This document shows, one piece after another, positions 1 to 6,588 of a stretch of DNA of 10,290 bases (its first letter is position 1; the number at the start of each line of letters is the position of its first letter). Source of the stretch: SURF-24 sp964537965 (GTDB lineage Bacteria > Bacteroidota > Ignavibacteria > Ignavibacteriales > SURF-24). A program made the translations under genes and the position numbers. The stretch is taken from the NCBI GenBank assembly GCA_964537965.1, contig CAZIDB010000175.1, positions 1 through 10,290 of the forward strand, in the 5' to 3' direction. The notes under the pieces are model-generated. The model was given only the letters and a program-made list of their open reading frames with translations, did not search any database and had not been told where the DNA came from.

Positions 1-1266
1 GATAGAAATAAGAATGGACAACGTGATGAAAACGAAATAGGCGTACCTGAATGGGAGATTGTATTAACTTCAACAGATGGAAAGACACAATCTACCACAA
101 CAGACAACGACGGCGTTTACTGTTTCTATAATCTCCTAAAAGGCACATATACTGTTTCTGAAATACTGAGACCGGATTGGACGCAAACATCACCAGTGGC
201 AGCTCCTGTTTATTCTATTACATTAACAGAAGGACAGGAAATAACTAATCTTGATTTCGGTAACTGGTACAATGCTGATACTTGTTATGCACCACCAAAG
301 GGATTGGTTGGATGGTGGCCGTTAGATGCAATTGAAGTAGGTGACATAACTAAAGATATTTCAATTTATAAGAATGACGGTACACTTAAGAATGGTCCTG
401 TTTTATCAGGTGGTAAAGTAGATATGTCATTTAACTTTGACGGAGTTGACGATTATGTTGAAGTACCTGATTCATGGGTCTTCGATTTTGATACCTCCGG
501 ATTCTCAATTGATGCATGGATATTAACTTCTGAACAAACTAACAAACAGAAGATAGTAGAAAAATTAACAAACTGGCCTGCGGGTCCCGGTTATTCATTA
601 TATATAGAAGAAGGAAAGCTTTGTTATCTGCTGGCAACAGGCAGTTATACTGTAATGGAATGTGCTTTACCCGAAACCACCAGTATTGTTAATAACAAAT
701 GGCATCATGTTGCATTAACAGTTGATAGGTTAAATGACAACTATGTCTCATTGTTCTTAGACGGTAAGAGAATTCATACAAAGTATTTCCCGGATATGAG
801 CGGATCATTTAAGAATCAGCATTTGTTAAGAATCGGATCAAGTTCGTATGCTGTAACTGATTTGTTCAAGGGCTGGATTGATGAAGTTGAAATATTTGAT
901 ACAGTTCTTACGAGCAATCAGATCTTCAAATTATGGATGGCAGATAGTGTTGGTAAGTGTAAGGAAATTCCAACAGGTGTTGAATCAGAAGGTCAAACAC
1001 CGAATGATTACATGCTATGGCAGAGTTATCCTAATCCATTTAACCCGACGACAGTTATACAATACCAGTTACCGAAATCATCTTTGGTAACGCTGAAGTT
1101 GTATGATATTCTTGGTAGAGAAGTTGCGACGCTTGTAAACGAAACTCAGGATGCCGGAATGTACAAGTATAAACTTAATGCATCCAATCTTTCAAGCGGC
1201 GTATATCTCTATCAGTTGAAAGCCGGTACATTTACAATGACGAAGAAGATTACTTTGATAAAGTAA
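1..1266 (+). CDS. Secreted SdrD B-like / LamG protein with T9SS sorting domain (5' partial)
   Basis: The frame is open from base 1, so the true start lies outside the window; the GTG at 196 is an internal valine codon. Of 421 visible residues, about 1-90 form an SdrD B-like beta-sandwich: a D-N-NG-DENE calcium-loop-type start, then a GVYCF...GTYTVSE pattern ending in DFGNW. Residues of about 100-310 are a LamG/concanavalin-like domain (GLVGWWPLD, FDGVDDYVEVP, NKWHHVALTVD, GWIDEVEIFD). The last 79 residues are a T9SS type A C-terminal domain beginning YPNPFNPTT and ending in KKITLIK. In known families this layout belongs to large cell-surface or extracellular proteins that bind glycans or other cells; the ligand here is unknown. 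The gene ends with TAA at 1264 and is followed by an intrinsic terminator. Domain calls are confident, the biological role is inference. Confidence 0.9.
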   Translation, partial: DRNKNGQRDENEIGVPEWEIVLTSTDGKTQSTTTDNDGVYCFYNLLKGTYTVSEILRPDWTQTSPVAAPVYSITLTEGQEITNLDFGNWYNADTCYAPPKGLVGWWPLDAIEVGDITKDISIYKNDGTLKNGPVLSGGKVDMSFNFDGVDDYVEVPDSWVFDFDTSGFSIDAWILTSEQTNKQKIVEKLTNWPAGPGYSLYIEEGKLCYLLATGSYTVMECALPETTSIVNNKWHHVALTVDRLNDNYVSLFLDGKRIHTKYFPDMSGSFKNQHLLRIGSSSYAVTDLFKGWIDEVEIFDTVLTSNQIFKLWMADSVGKCKEIPTGVESEGQTPNDYMLWQSYPNPFNPTTVIQYQLPKSSLVTLKLYDILGREVATLVNETQDAGMYKYKLNASNLSSGVYLYQLKAGTFTMTKKITLIK

Positions 1267-1295
1267 TCTGTTCTTCTATAGCTGATTTCTTGTTT

Positions 1296-1335
1296 AATAA
1301 ATCCCACTTAATAATGAGTGGGATTTATTTTATTA
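1296..1335 (+). terminator. Intrinsic terminator after the LamG/T9SS gene
   Basis: A perfect 13-bp inverted repeat pairs 1296-1308 (AATAAATCCCACT) with 1317-1329 (AGTGGGATTTATT). The 8-nt loop may tighten to 4 nt through a T-G and an A-T pair. A T-rich run follows (TTTTATTAATT). It begins 30 bases after the stop codon of the upstream gene. It is nearly symmetrical, but no minus-strand gene ends nearby, so it serves the upstream plus-strand gene. Confidence 0.85.
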
Positions 1336-1475
1336 ATTCCTATATTGAAAACGCAAATTGAGAAGACTGGTAAACAATCAGAGTTTTCTTTGGTTCATTT
1401 ATTCTATTTCGTAAGATGTTTTTTCGGAATTGAAAATTGTAATAACAATAATCTGTATATCCATAATCTTTTTAT

Positions 1476-2795
1476 ATGATGAAGGTGCAAAAGAAAAGAA
1501 CTGTCTGGATTAACAGGAAAGATGTAACAAGAATATTTCCTTTAATTATTGTAATCTGGACAGTAATTGTTTATTCAAATTCATTTGATGCGGCATTTCA
1601 ATTAGATGACAACCACACAATANNNNNNNNNNNNNNNNNNNNNNNNNNNNNNNNNNNNNNNNNNNNNNNNNNNNNNNNNNNNNNNNNNNNNNNNNNNNNN
1701 NNNNNNNNNNNNNNNNNNNNNNATAAGAGAAATAAGATATTATCATTCGGAATAATATGGTTCTTCCTTACAATTGCCGCTGAATCAAGTTTTATCCCGA
1801 TAAAATATTTTATATGCGAATACCGTCTTTATTTACCGATGTTTGGTTATGCGCTTTTCCTTTCCTCGGTGATTGGTTATCTGACCGACGCGATAAAATT
1901 TTCGAAGTATGCTATAGGCTTTATGGTGCTGTATATATTGTTTCTTTCGGTAAGTACATATAACAGAAATTTTACCTGGCAGGATCCTGTTACACTATGG
2001 TCAGATAATTTAAGGAAAGCGCCAAACCACCCTGTAGTTCATTTTAATCTTGGATATTATTATGTCACTTCAGGTAAAAATGTTGCGGCGCTGAGTGTTT
2101 TAAATCGTTCAATTCAAATTGATCCGAAATATGCCGAGGCTTATTGCCACAGGGGAATGGCTCTTTTTCAACTTGGAAAATATGATGATGCATTGAAGGA
2201 TTTTAGTTCTGCAATTAAATACAATCCGGACTTATTCCTTGCCTACTACAACAGGGCAGCAATATTTTACACGAAGAAGGAATTCAGAAAATCCATTTAT
2301 GCTTTTCGTGAAGCTTTAAAGCATAACAAATTAAGTCATCAATCATATTACAATATTGGTAATAGTTATTATATGCTGATTGATTTGGACAGCGCAATAA
2401 TCAACTATAATATCTGCATTAAAATGAAACCGGAATTTAAAGACGCATACTTCCACAGGGGATTGGCGTATTATTTCAAGAAAGACAGTTACAACACAGC
2501 TCTAACCGATTTTCAGTACTGTGTTGAGAATTCCAATAACCAGTCTGAAGCTTACCATTATGCAGCAATATGCTACAGGGAACTTGGAAAACCTGATTCC
2601 GCAATTATTTTTCACAACAAATGTCTGGAGATTACACCCGACTTCTTTAACGGAGTTTTCGAGAGAATAAAGACGCTTATTACAATTAACAGAAAAGATC
2701 TTGCATTAAGCGATATTAACGAACTGTTAAAAAGTGAGCCGAATAATTCTGCACTTAATAATATGAAAGCGGAAATTTTAAGTTCAGGGGAATAA
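1476..2795 (+). CDS. Probable GT-C (TMTC-like) membrane glycosyltransferase with C-terminal TPRs, interrupted by assembly gap
   Basis: Before the gap are 49 residues: a basic N-terminus, one membrane helix (about 20-35) and the loop FQLDDNHTI, whose Asp-Asp pair (D44, D45) sits where GT-C enzymes of the TMTC/PMT type carry their catalytic acidic residues. After 100 Ns come hydrophobic segments with an ESSFIPI...EYRLYLP motif, typical of the last membrane part of bacterial TMTC-like proteins. Then come about seven TPR repeats to the end (for example PKYAEAYCHRGMALFQLGKY). TMTC-like enzymes use lipid-linked sugars to glycosylate exported proteins; that role here is inference. Bacterial proteins of this layout usually run 600-750 residues, yet only 405 real residues are visible, so some 200-350 are probably missing. 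ATGATG at 1476/1479 gives two start options with no clear Shine-Dalgarno. Two different genes joined by scaffolding is less likely. Confidence 0.7.
   Translation: MMKVQKKRTVWINRKDVTRIFPLIIVIWTVIVYSNSFDAAFQLDDNHTIXXXXXXXXXXXXXXXXXXXXXXXXXXXXXXXXXXKRNKILSFGIIWFFLTIAAESSFIPIKYFICEYRLYLPMFGYALFLSSVIGYLTDAIKFSKYAIGFMVLYILFLSVSTYNRNFTWQDPVTLWSDNLRKAPNHPVVHFNLGYYYVTSGKNVAALSVLNRSIQIDPKYAEAYCHRGMALFQLGKYDDALKDFSSAIKYNPDLFLAYYNRAAIFYTKKEFRKSIYAFREALKHNKLSHQSYYNIGNSYYMLIDLDSAIINYNICIKMKPEFKDAYFHRGLAYYFKKDSYNTALTDFQYCVENSNNQSEAYHYAAICYRELGKPDSAIIFHNKCLEITPDFFNGVFERIKTLITINRKDLALSDINELLKSEPNNSALNNMKAEILSSGE
1623..1722. other. Assembly gap of 100 Ns
   Basis: Exactly 100 consecutive Ns, the conventional placeholder for a scaffold gap of unknown length. 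The flanking reading frames line up across it only because 100 Ns happen to put them in phase. The gap lies within the membrane half of the TPR protein, so the real distance is probably several hundred bases longer. Confidence 0.97.
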
Positions 2796-2919
2796 TGATA
2801 ACCTTATTCTGATTTATCCGAATGAAATTTCCATGTAGTGTCATGTGCAAATACTTATCAATCAAAATTTATAATTATCCAGATCAAAATTAAAAAAGCC
2901 TGTAACAATAAAGAAGTAT

Positions 2920-2951
2920 CTTGTAGTCTAAAGCGTTAAGTGTTAACTTTG
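2920..2951 (+). promoter_or_regulatory. Predicted Bacteroidota-type promoter of serA
   Basis: TAACTTTG at 2944-2951 matches the Bacteroidota -7 consensus TAnnTTTG exactly. CTTG at 2920-2923 matches three of four bases of the -33 TTTG box, with a 20-bp spacer inside the usual 19-21 range. The expected transcript start is around 2957, giving a 5' leader of about 15 nt before the serA ATG at 2972. It lies at the end of a 176-bp intergenic stretch that otherwise shows nothing. Confidence 0.55.
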
Positions 2952-2971
2952 CAGTAAAAAAACAATACAAT

Positions 2972-4168
2972 ATGAAAGCTTTATTATTAGAAAATATTCA
3001 CCCGTTTGCTACACGGATTTTGGAATCGGAAGGAATTGAAGTAATCAAATCTTCAAAAGGTCTTGATGAAGATGAGTTAATTAACGCATTAAAAGATATT
3101 TCTTTGTTGGGTATTAGATCCCGGAGTGATATTAATAAAAAGATACTTGAAAACGCTCCCAACTTGCTTGCGGTAGGCGCTTATTGTATTGGAACAAACC
3201 AAATTGATACCGAAGCGGCATCGCTTAACGGTGTGGCTGTATTTAATGCTCCTTACAGTAACACAAGAAGCGTTGCTGAAATTGTTATTGCAGAAATTAT
3301 TGTACTTATTAGAAAACTTTATGATAAAGTTAGCAAAGCACACCAGGGAATCTGGGATAAGTCAGCAAATCATTCGCACGAGGTGCGCGGTAAGAAATTA
3401 GGAATTGTAGGTTACGGTAATATTGGTTCGCAGGTTTCTATGCTTGCTGAAGCAATGGGTATGAATGTTTTCTATTATGATATTGTTGACAAATTAACAA
3501 TCGGAAATGCAACCAGAGTTTCTTCAATTGAGGACTTATTTAAAGTTGCCGATGTGATTACAATTCACGTTGACGGTAATCCTTATAACGTAAACCTTGT
3601 TGGTGAAAAAGAATTTGAAATGATGAAGGATGGGGTGGTATTCCTTAACCTTAGTCGTGGATTTGTTGTTGATCTTGATGCATTGAAGAAAAATATAGAA
3701 AACGGAAAAGTAGCCGGTGCAGCTTTGGATGTTTTTCCTGATGAGCCGCATAATTCAAATGACAGGTTTTATTCCCCGTTGCAGAATATGCCAAACGTTT
3801 TGCTAACGCCTCATATCGGAGGAAGCACAGAAGAAGCGCAGCTTAATATTGCGGAGTTCGTTTCAAATAAACTTGTAGAATATGTTAAAAGCGGCAGCAC
3901 TTTTACAAGCGTGAACTTTCCTAAAATTCAACTACCGCTTGCAAATGATTCTCATCGACTGCTGCATATTCACAAGAATGTGCCCGGTGTACTTTCGCAA
4001 ATTAACACAATCTTTGCCCGTAATTCTGTTAACGTTGTTTCCCAGTTATTAAGGACGAATGAACTGATTGGTTATGTAATTGCAGATGTAGATAAAGAAT
4101 ATAAAGATTCGCTTATGGATGATCTGAAGAATGTAACGAATACAATAAAGGTTCGGATTCTTTATTAG
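2972..4168 (+). CDS. serA: D-3-phosphoglycerate dehydrogenase, ACT-domain type
   Basis: This cytosolic enzyme oxidises 3-phosphoglycerate to 3-phosphohydroxypyruvate with NAD, the first step of serine synthesis. The 398 residues match the length of E. coli SerA (410). The Rossmann motif GYGNIG is at 147-152. The catalytic set R229 (NLSRG), E258 (PDEP) and H281 (TPHIGG) corresponds to E. coli R240, E269 and H292, and W128 to the subunit-contact Trp139. The ACT domain occupies about 328-398. Its H334, N336 and N354 align with the serine-binding H344, N346 and N364 of E. coli, so feedback inhibition by serine is probably retained. The larger ASB domain of long-form SerA is absent. The ATG start follows a predicted promoter. 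ogt begins 12 nt downstream, suggesting cotranscription. Other 2-hydroxyacid dehydrogenases are unlikely given the ACT domain. Confidence 0.95.
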   Translation: MKALLLENIHPFATRILESEGIEVIKSSKGLDEDELINALKDISLLGIRSRSDINKKILENAPNLLAVGAYCIGTNQIDTEAASLNGVAVFNAPYSNTRSVAEIVIAEIIVLIRKLYDKVSKAHQGIWDKSANHSHEVRGKKLGIVGYGNIGSQVSMLAEAMGMNVFYYDIVDKLTIGNATRVSSIEDLFKVADVITIHVDGNPYNVNLVGEKEFEMMKDGVVFLNLSRGFVVDLDALKKNIENGKVAGAALDVFPDEPHNSNDRFYSPLQNMPNVLLTPHIGGSTEEAQLNIAEFVSNKLVEYVKSGSTFTSVNFPKIQLPLANDSHRLLHIHKNVPGVLSQINTIFARNSVNVVSQLLRTNELIGYVIADVDKEYKDSLMDDLKNVTNTIKVRILY

Positions 4169-4180
4169 AAAGAAAATTAA

Positions 4181-4681
4181 ATGAATGATGTTGCAAGGTC
4201 TTGCTACAAGTCGCCTGTCGGTCTTTTTGAAATTTCAGCCTTAAACAATGCAATAATTTCGGTTTTATTTGTTGAAGATGAACAGGTTGGACTAACATCT
4301 GAAGAACCGGTAATCCATGAGTGCAGGAACCAACTTGATTTATATTTCAATGGTCAGTTAAAAGAGTTCAACCTTCCTTTAAATCCTTCAGGTACGGAAT
4401 TCCAGGAAAAAGTCTGGAACCAGCTTCTTCAAATTCCATTTGGTGCTGTTGTTTCATACGAGCATATCGCAAGAAAACTTGGCGATGCAGGTTTGGTAAG
4501 AGCGGTTGGTATGGCTAATAATAAAAACAAAATCCCGATTATAATACCTTGTCATCGTGTAGTTGGAAAAAACGGGGAAATAATTGGATACGGCGGAGGA
4601 ATATGGCGTAAGAAATGGCTGCTGCAGCATGAAAGAAAATTCTCCGCGGTTAAACAAATGGAATTATTTAATACTGATTAG
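4181..4681 (+). CDS. ogt: Methylated-DNA--protein-cysteine S-methyltransferase
   Basis: This suicide DNA-repair protein moves the alkyl group from O6-alkylguanine (and O4-alkylthymine) in DNA to its own cysteine. In 166 residues it shows the family's features: a small N-terminal domain, the helix-turn-helix region (about 72-115) with the arginine finger R107 in LVRAVGMANN, the active-site IPCHRVV with C124, and the closing GYGGGIWRKKWLLQHE. No Ada-type N-terminal zinc or AraC domain is present, so it is the Ogt/MGT type and not a regulator. A tail of about 15 residues follows the core and ends in QMELFNTD, which resembles a sliding-clamp-binding motif (see findings). The start ATG is preceded by AGAAAGA and lies 12 nt after serA. 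The stop is only 6 nt from the end of the convergent minus-strand gene. Confidence 0.95.
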   Translation: MNDVARSCYKSPVGLFEISALNNAIISVLFVEDEQVGLTSEEPVIHECRNQLDLYFNGQLKEFNLPLNPSGTEFQEKVWNQLLQIPFGAVVSYEHIARKLGDAGLVRAVGMANNKNKIPIIIPCHRVVGKNGEIIGYGGGIWRKKWLLQHERKFSAVKQMELFNTD

Positions 4682-4687
4682 GTCCTT

Positions 4688-4960
4688 CTATCTGTCCTTT
4701 CTTTTCTTTCTATGTGAAGCAGGTGATAAATCGATTATAAGAGCAATTACAAGAACTATGATCTGAAATGCTCCCCAGTTGTTATCATACCAATTGTAAA
4801 CTGCCGTGTACCAGAGCATTGTTGCTGGTAAGAATATAAACCCTACTATTGCCAACAGGGTGCTTGTAAAAATTCCGTCAAACCATGATGTAAACAACCA
4901 TAGCAGAACTATCATCAATCTTGGAATAAAAACAGCGCCAGCCAGATAAAAGATAACCAT
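4688..4960 (-). CDS. Small three-helix membrane protein of unknown function
   Basis: The 90 residues are almost entirely hydrophobic. Predicted membrane segments lie near 1-24, 30-54 and 62-80, followed by a basic tail (HRKKRKDR) that by the positive-inside rule should be cytoplasmic. The pattern (AGAVFIPRL at the start, FIFLPATMLWYT in the middle, IIDLSPAS at the end of the last helix) resembles a widespread uncharacterised small membrane protein family; I cannot name it or give a function. The gene is supported by a perfect AAGGAGGT Shine-Dalgarno before the ATG and by a TTGTTT/TATAAT promoter-like pair, both on the minus strand. It runs convergently into ogt with 6 nt between stop codons and no visible terminator, so the two transcripts may overlap. 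Confidence 0.8.
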   Translation of the reverse strand: MVIFYLAGAVFIPRLMIVLLWLFTSWFDGIFTSTLLAIVGFIFLPATMLWYTAVYNWYDNNWGAFQIIVLVIALIIDLSPASHRKKRKDR

Positions 4961-4963
4961 CGA

Positions 4964-4971
4964 ACCTCCTT
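4964..4971 (-). promoter_or_regulatory. Strong Shine-Dalgarno of the small membrane protein
   Basis: Read on the minus strand this is AAGGAGGT, fully complementary to the usual 16S rRNA anti-SD, three bases from the ATG at 4960 (a slightly short spacing). It is the strongest ribosome binding site in the window; the other genes have shorter or unclear ones. It fixes the start and argues that the ORF is real. Confidence 0.8.
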
Positions 4972-4985
4972 CAAATCTGTGAAAT

Positions 4986-5014
4986 ATTATAATATATTCC
5001 TGTCATAAAAACAA
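4986..5014 (-). promoter_or_regulatory. Sigma70-like promoter for the small membrane protein
   Basis: On the minus strand TTGTTT (5014-5009), a 17-bp spacer and a perfect TATAAT (4991-4986) form a canonical -35/-10 pair. The transcript would start near 4979, about 19 nt before the ATG, leaving room for the Shine-Dalgarno. The region is AT-rich, so chance matches are possible; the consistent spacing to the gene raises confidence. Confidence 0.5.
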
Positions 5015-5095
5015 TATAGTATGCCACAAGCATCATCGAAGAAAATTTTAGATACTTAATTCCGTACTGTCAGGATTTTGCCGTTGGTTGTCCAT

Positions 5096-5145
5096 CATTT
5101 AAAAACAAGTGGTTATAAATCCTGTTTGACACTTGCTTTTAAATG
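5096..5145. repeat. 16-bp imperfect inverted repeat
   Basis: The left arm 5096-5111 (CATTTAAAAACAAGTG) and the right arm 5130-5145 (CACTTGCTTTTAAATG) pair at 15 of 16 positions, the exception being A5105 opposite C5136. The spacer is 18 nt. CTTTAATTTTT follows on the plus strand. It is too AT-rich and too far from any stop codon to be an obvious terminator. It could be a protein-binding site, an RNA hairpin, or a remnant of a small mobile element. Confidence 0.65.
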
Positions 5146-5373
5146 CTTTAATTTTTGCCAGGTTAACGGGAATAACACATTGTTTTTGGTTAAGACATTT
5201 CTATTTGCATTTGAGTACGAAGTTTCAGAAAGAAAAAATACGCTGCCCGATACTTATACGATGACATCATAAGATTGAAAAACAGGTTGGTTTACTTTTG
5301 TCCTTTACTATCAGAATTATGAAAAGAAAGTTATATGTGTAGGTAATCTTGAAAAATATAAATTGAGGCTGTT

Positions 5374-5796
5374 ATGAAAACTGTATTTCTCTTTGTTGCA
5401 ATTTCAGGACTAATCCTATTGAACTTATCTTGTAAAGTTGATGGCCCAAAAACAAGCTCTTATAATTCAAGTTCTCATAAGGAAGGAAAATCATGCGTTG
5501 GTTGTCATTATCAGGCAGAAGTATTCGGAACAGTTTATAACTCTGAACAGGAAGAAACCGTATCAAATGTAATAATTAAGTTTTCAACTGCAAGTGATTC
5601 ATCCGGTGTAATCATGTCATCACTTGAAGCAGATAAGAACGGTAATTTTTATACGACTGAAAAAATTAAATACAAAGGATTGTACACTTTAGTTCAGCGT
5701 TCAGATAGTACAAATACTTTGTATATGCAAACTCCGGTTGAATCCGGTGATTGCAATAAATGTCATGAAGAAGGGAATAGGATATGGATAAATTAA
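5374..5796 (+). CDS. Small dihaem c-type cytochrome-like lipoprotein
   Basis: The 140 residues start with a basic N-terminus and a hydrophobic segment ending in LLNLSC (C20), a degenerate lipobox of the sort Bacteroidota lipoproteins often have. Export and lipid anchoring are therefore likely. Two c-type haem-binding motifs follow: CVGCH at 41-45 and CNKCH at 127-131. Between them (about 50-120) lies a beta-rich stretch with the pattern S-N-V-I-I-K-F ... D-K-N-G-N-F-Y ... Y-K-G-L-Y-T-L, resembling carboxypeptidase-regulatory/CNA-B-like sandwiches. Only three histidines exist (H35, H45, H131), so at most one distal His ligand (H35) is available; Met81 and Met118 are other candidates. I do not recognise a named family. 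An electron-transfer role at the cell surface is inference. No other cytochrome gene is in the window. An ATG start about 16 nt after ATAAATTGAGG is plausible. Confidence 0.75.
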   Translation: MKTVFLFVAISGLILLNLSCKVDGPKTSSYNSSSHKEGKSCVGCHYQAEVFGTVYNSEQEETVSNVIIKFSTASDSSGVIMSSLEADKNGNFYTTEKIKYKGLYTLVQRSDSTNTLYMQTPVESGDCNKCHEEGNRIWIN

Positions 5797-5844
5797 TTTC
5801 TCCCGGCTTTAATTATTACTGGTTCTGATCTGATCTGAAAATAT

Positions 5845-5851
5845 AAAAGGA
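5845..5851 (+). promoter_or_regulatory. Shine-Dalgarno deciding the GNAT start
   Basis: AAAAGGA lies 9 nt before the ATG at 5861. The in-frame TTG at 5855 would sit only 3 nt from it, too close for normal initiation, so the ATG is preferred. Confidence 0.6.
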
Positions 5852-5860
5852 AAATTGCGA

Positions 5861-6499
5861 ATGGATATTATCATAAGAAATGAGAAGGAAAAAGATTTCC
5901 GCGAAGTTGAAGAGTTAACAAGGGAAGCATTCTGGAATTTATACTTTCCCGGATGCAATGAACATTATCTTGTACACGTCATGAGGAATCATAAAGACTT
6001 TTTGAATGAAATGGATTTTGTTGCAGATCTTGATGGAAAGATTATTGGCAACATAATGTATACAAAAGCGTGGATAGTTAATGAAGATGGTGAAGAAAAA
6101 GAAATTATATGTTTCGGCCCTGTAAGTGTTCTTCCGGAATATCAGCATAAAGGTGTAGGAAGTTTGTTGATTGGACATACAATAAATATTGCAGCAAAGA
6201 ATAACAAAAAAGGAATCGTGATTTTTGGCGATCCTCATAATTATTGCAAACATGGTTTTAAGAGCGCAAGGGATTATAATATCAGCGATATGAATGGAGA
6301 GTTTCCATACGGAATGCTTGCGCTTGAATTGGAGGAAAGCGCGTTTTGCGGGCATAAATGGAAATTTAAATACAGTGAGGTCTATAATATAGACGAAAAA
6401 GAAGCCGGGGAATTTGATAAATCCTTTATAAGTAAAGAAAAAGGTTATCAATCCTCGCAGGATATTTTTTCTATTGCCTTCAGATCTTACCTGAAATAA
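5861..6499 (+). CDS. GNAT N-acetyltransferase, YhbS-like
   Basis: The 212-residue protein transfers an acetyl group from acetyl-CoA to an unknown substrate. The fold is shown by the N-terminal strand and helix (IIIRNEKEKDFREVEELT), the central VADLDGKIIGNIMYT, and the acetyl-CoA loop VSVLPEYQHKGVGSLLI, with the QxxGxG motif at 95-100. The following VIFGDPHNYCKHGFKSA is characteristic of the YhbS branch (GDP-xYYxxxGF). An additional C-terminal segment of about 50 residues after that is lysine- and aspartate-rich and unassigned. ATG 5861 is chosen over the in-frame TTG at 5855 on Shine-Dalgarno spacing. It follows the cytochrome-like gene by 64 nt and precedes the nitroreductase by 89 nt; no functional link to either is evident. 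Confidence 0.88.
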   Translation: MDIIIRNEKEKDFREVEELTREAFWNLYFPGCNEHYLVHVMRNHKDFLNEMDFVADLDGKIIGNIMYTKAWIVNEDGEEKEIICFGPVSVLPEYQHKGVGSLLIGHTINIAAKNNKKGIVIFGDPHNYCKHGFKSARDYNISDMNGEFPYGMLALELEESAFCGHKWKFKYSEVYNIDEKEAGEFDKSFISKEKGYQSSQDIFSIAFRSYLK

Positions 6500-6588
6500 T
6501 TTTTGATTGGATAAGTTTGTAAAAGCTTTTCTACTTGACCGGTTCAAAATAACTACATATTTTTTTATCAAATAATTACCGGAGTATT

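Larger units (their letters stand above)
4961..5373. other. Gene-free stretch of 413 bp
   Basis: It holds the minus-strand promoter and Shine-Dalgarno at its left end and a 16-bp inverted repeat at 5096-5145. The only longer open frame (5078-5272, 64 codons from a TTG) has no Shine-Dalgarno and no family-like pattern. TACTTTTG at 5293-5300 fits the TAnnTTTG box and might belong to a promoter for the lipoprotein gene at 5374, but no -33 box stands at the right distance. I see no tRNA or transposon end. Confidence 0.6.

Noticed and set aside
1546..1746. Minus-strand open frame spanning the N gap
   Set aside because: Most of it is Ns; the remainder is the complement of the TPR membrane gene.
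5078..5272. 64-codon plus-strand open frame in the gene-free stretch
   Set aside because: It starts with TTG, has no Shine-Dalgarno, contains the inverted repeat, and shows no recognisable pattern.
5319..5370. Short ATG frame reading MKRKLYV then stop, with GNLE in another frame, resembling an RRM start (KLYVGNL)
   Set aside because: The resemblance needs a 2-nt shift, and the following sequence does not continue as an RRM; most likely chance.
6512..6519. TAAGTTTG matching TAnnTTTG upstream of the nitroreductase gene
   Set aside because: No -33 TTTG box at 19-21 bp; a single 8-base degenerate match is common in AT-rich DNA.
5939..6571. 210-codon minus-strand open frame opposite the YhbS-like GNAT gene
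   Set aside because: It lies almost wholly antisense to a well-supported GNAT gene. Its translation is rich in Phe, Ile and Lys with no domain pattern, as expected for the complement of an AT-rich gene.
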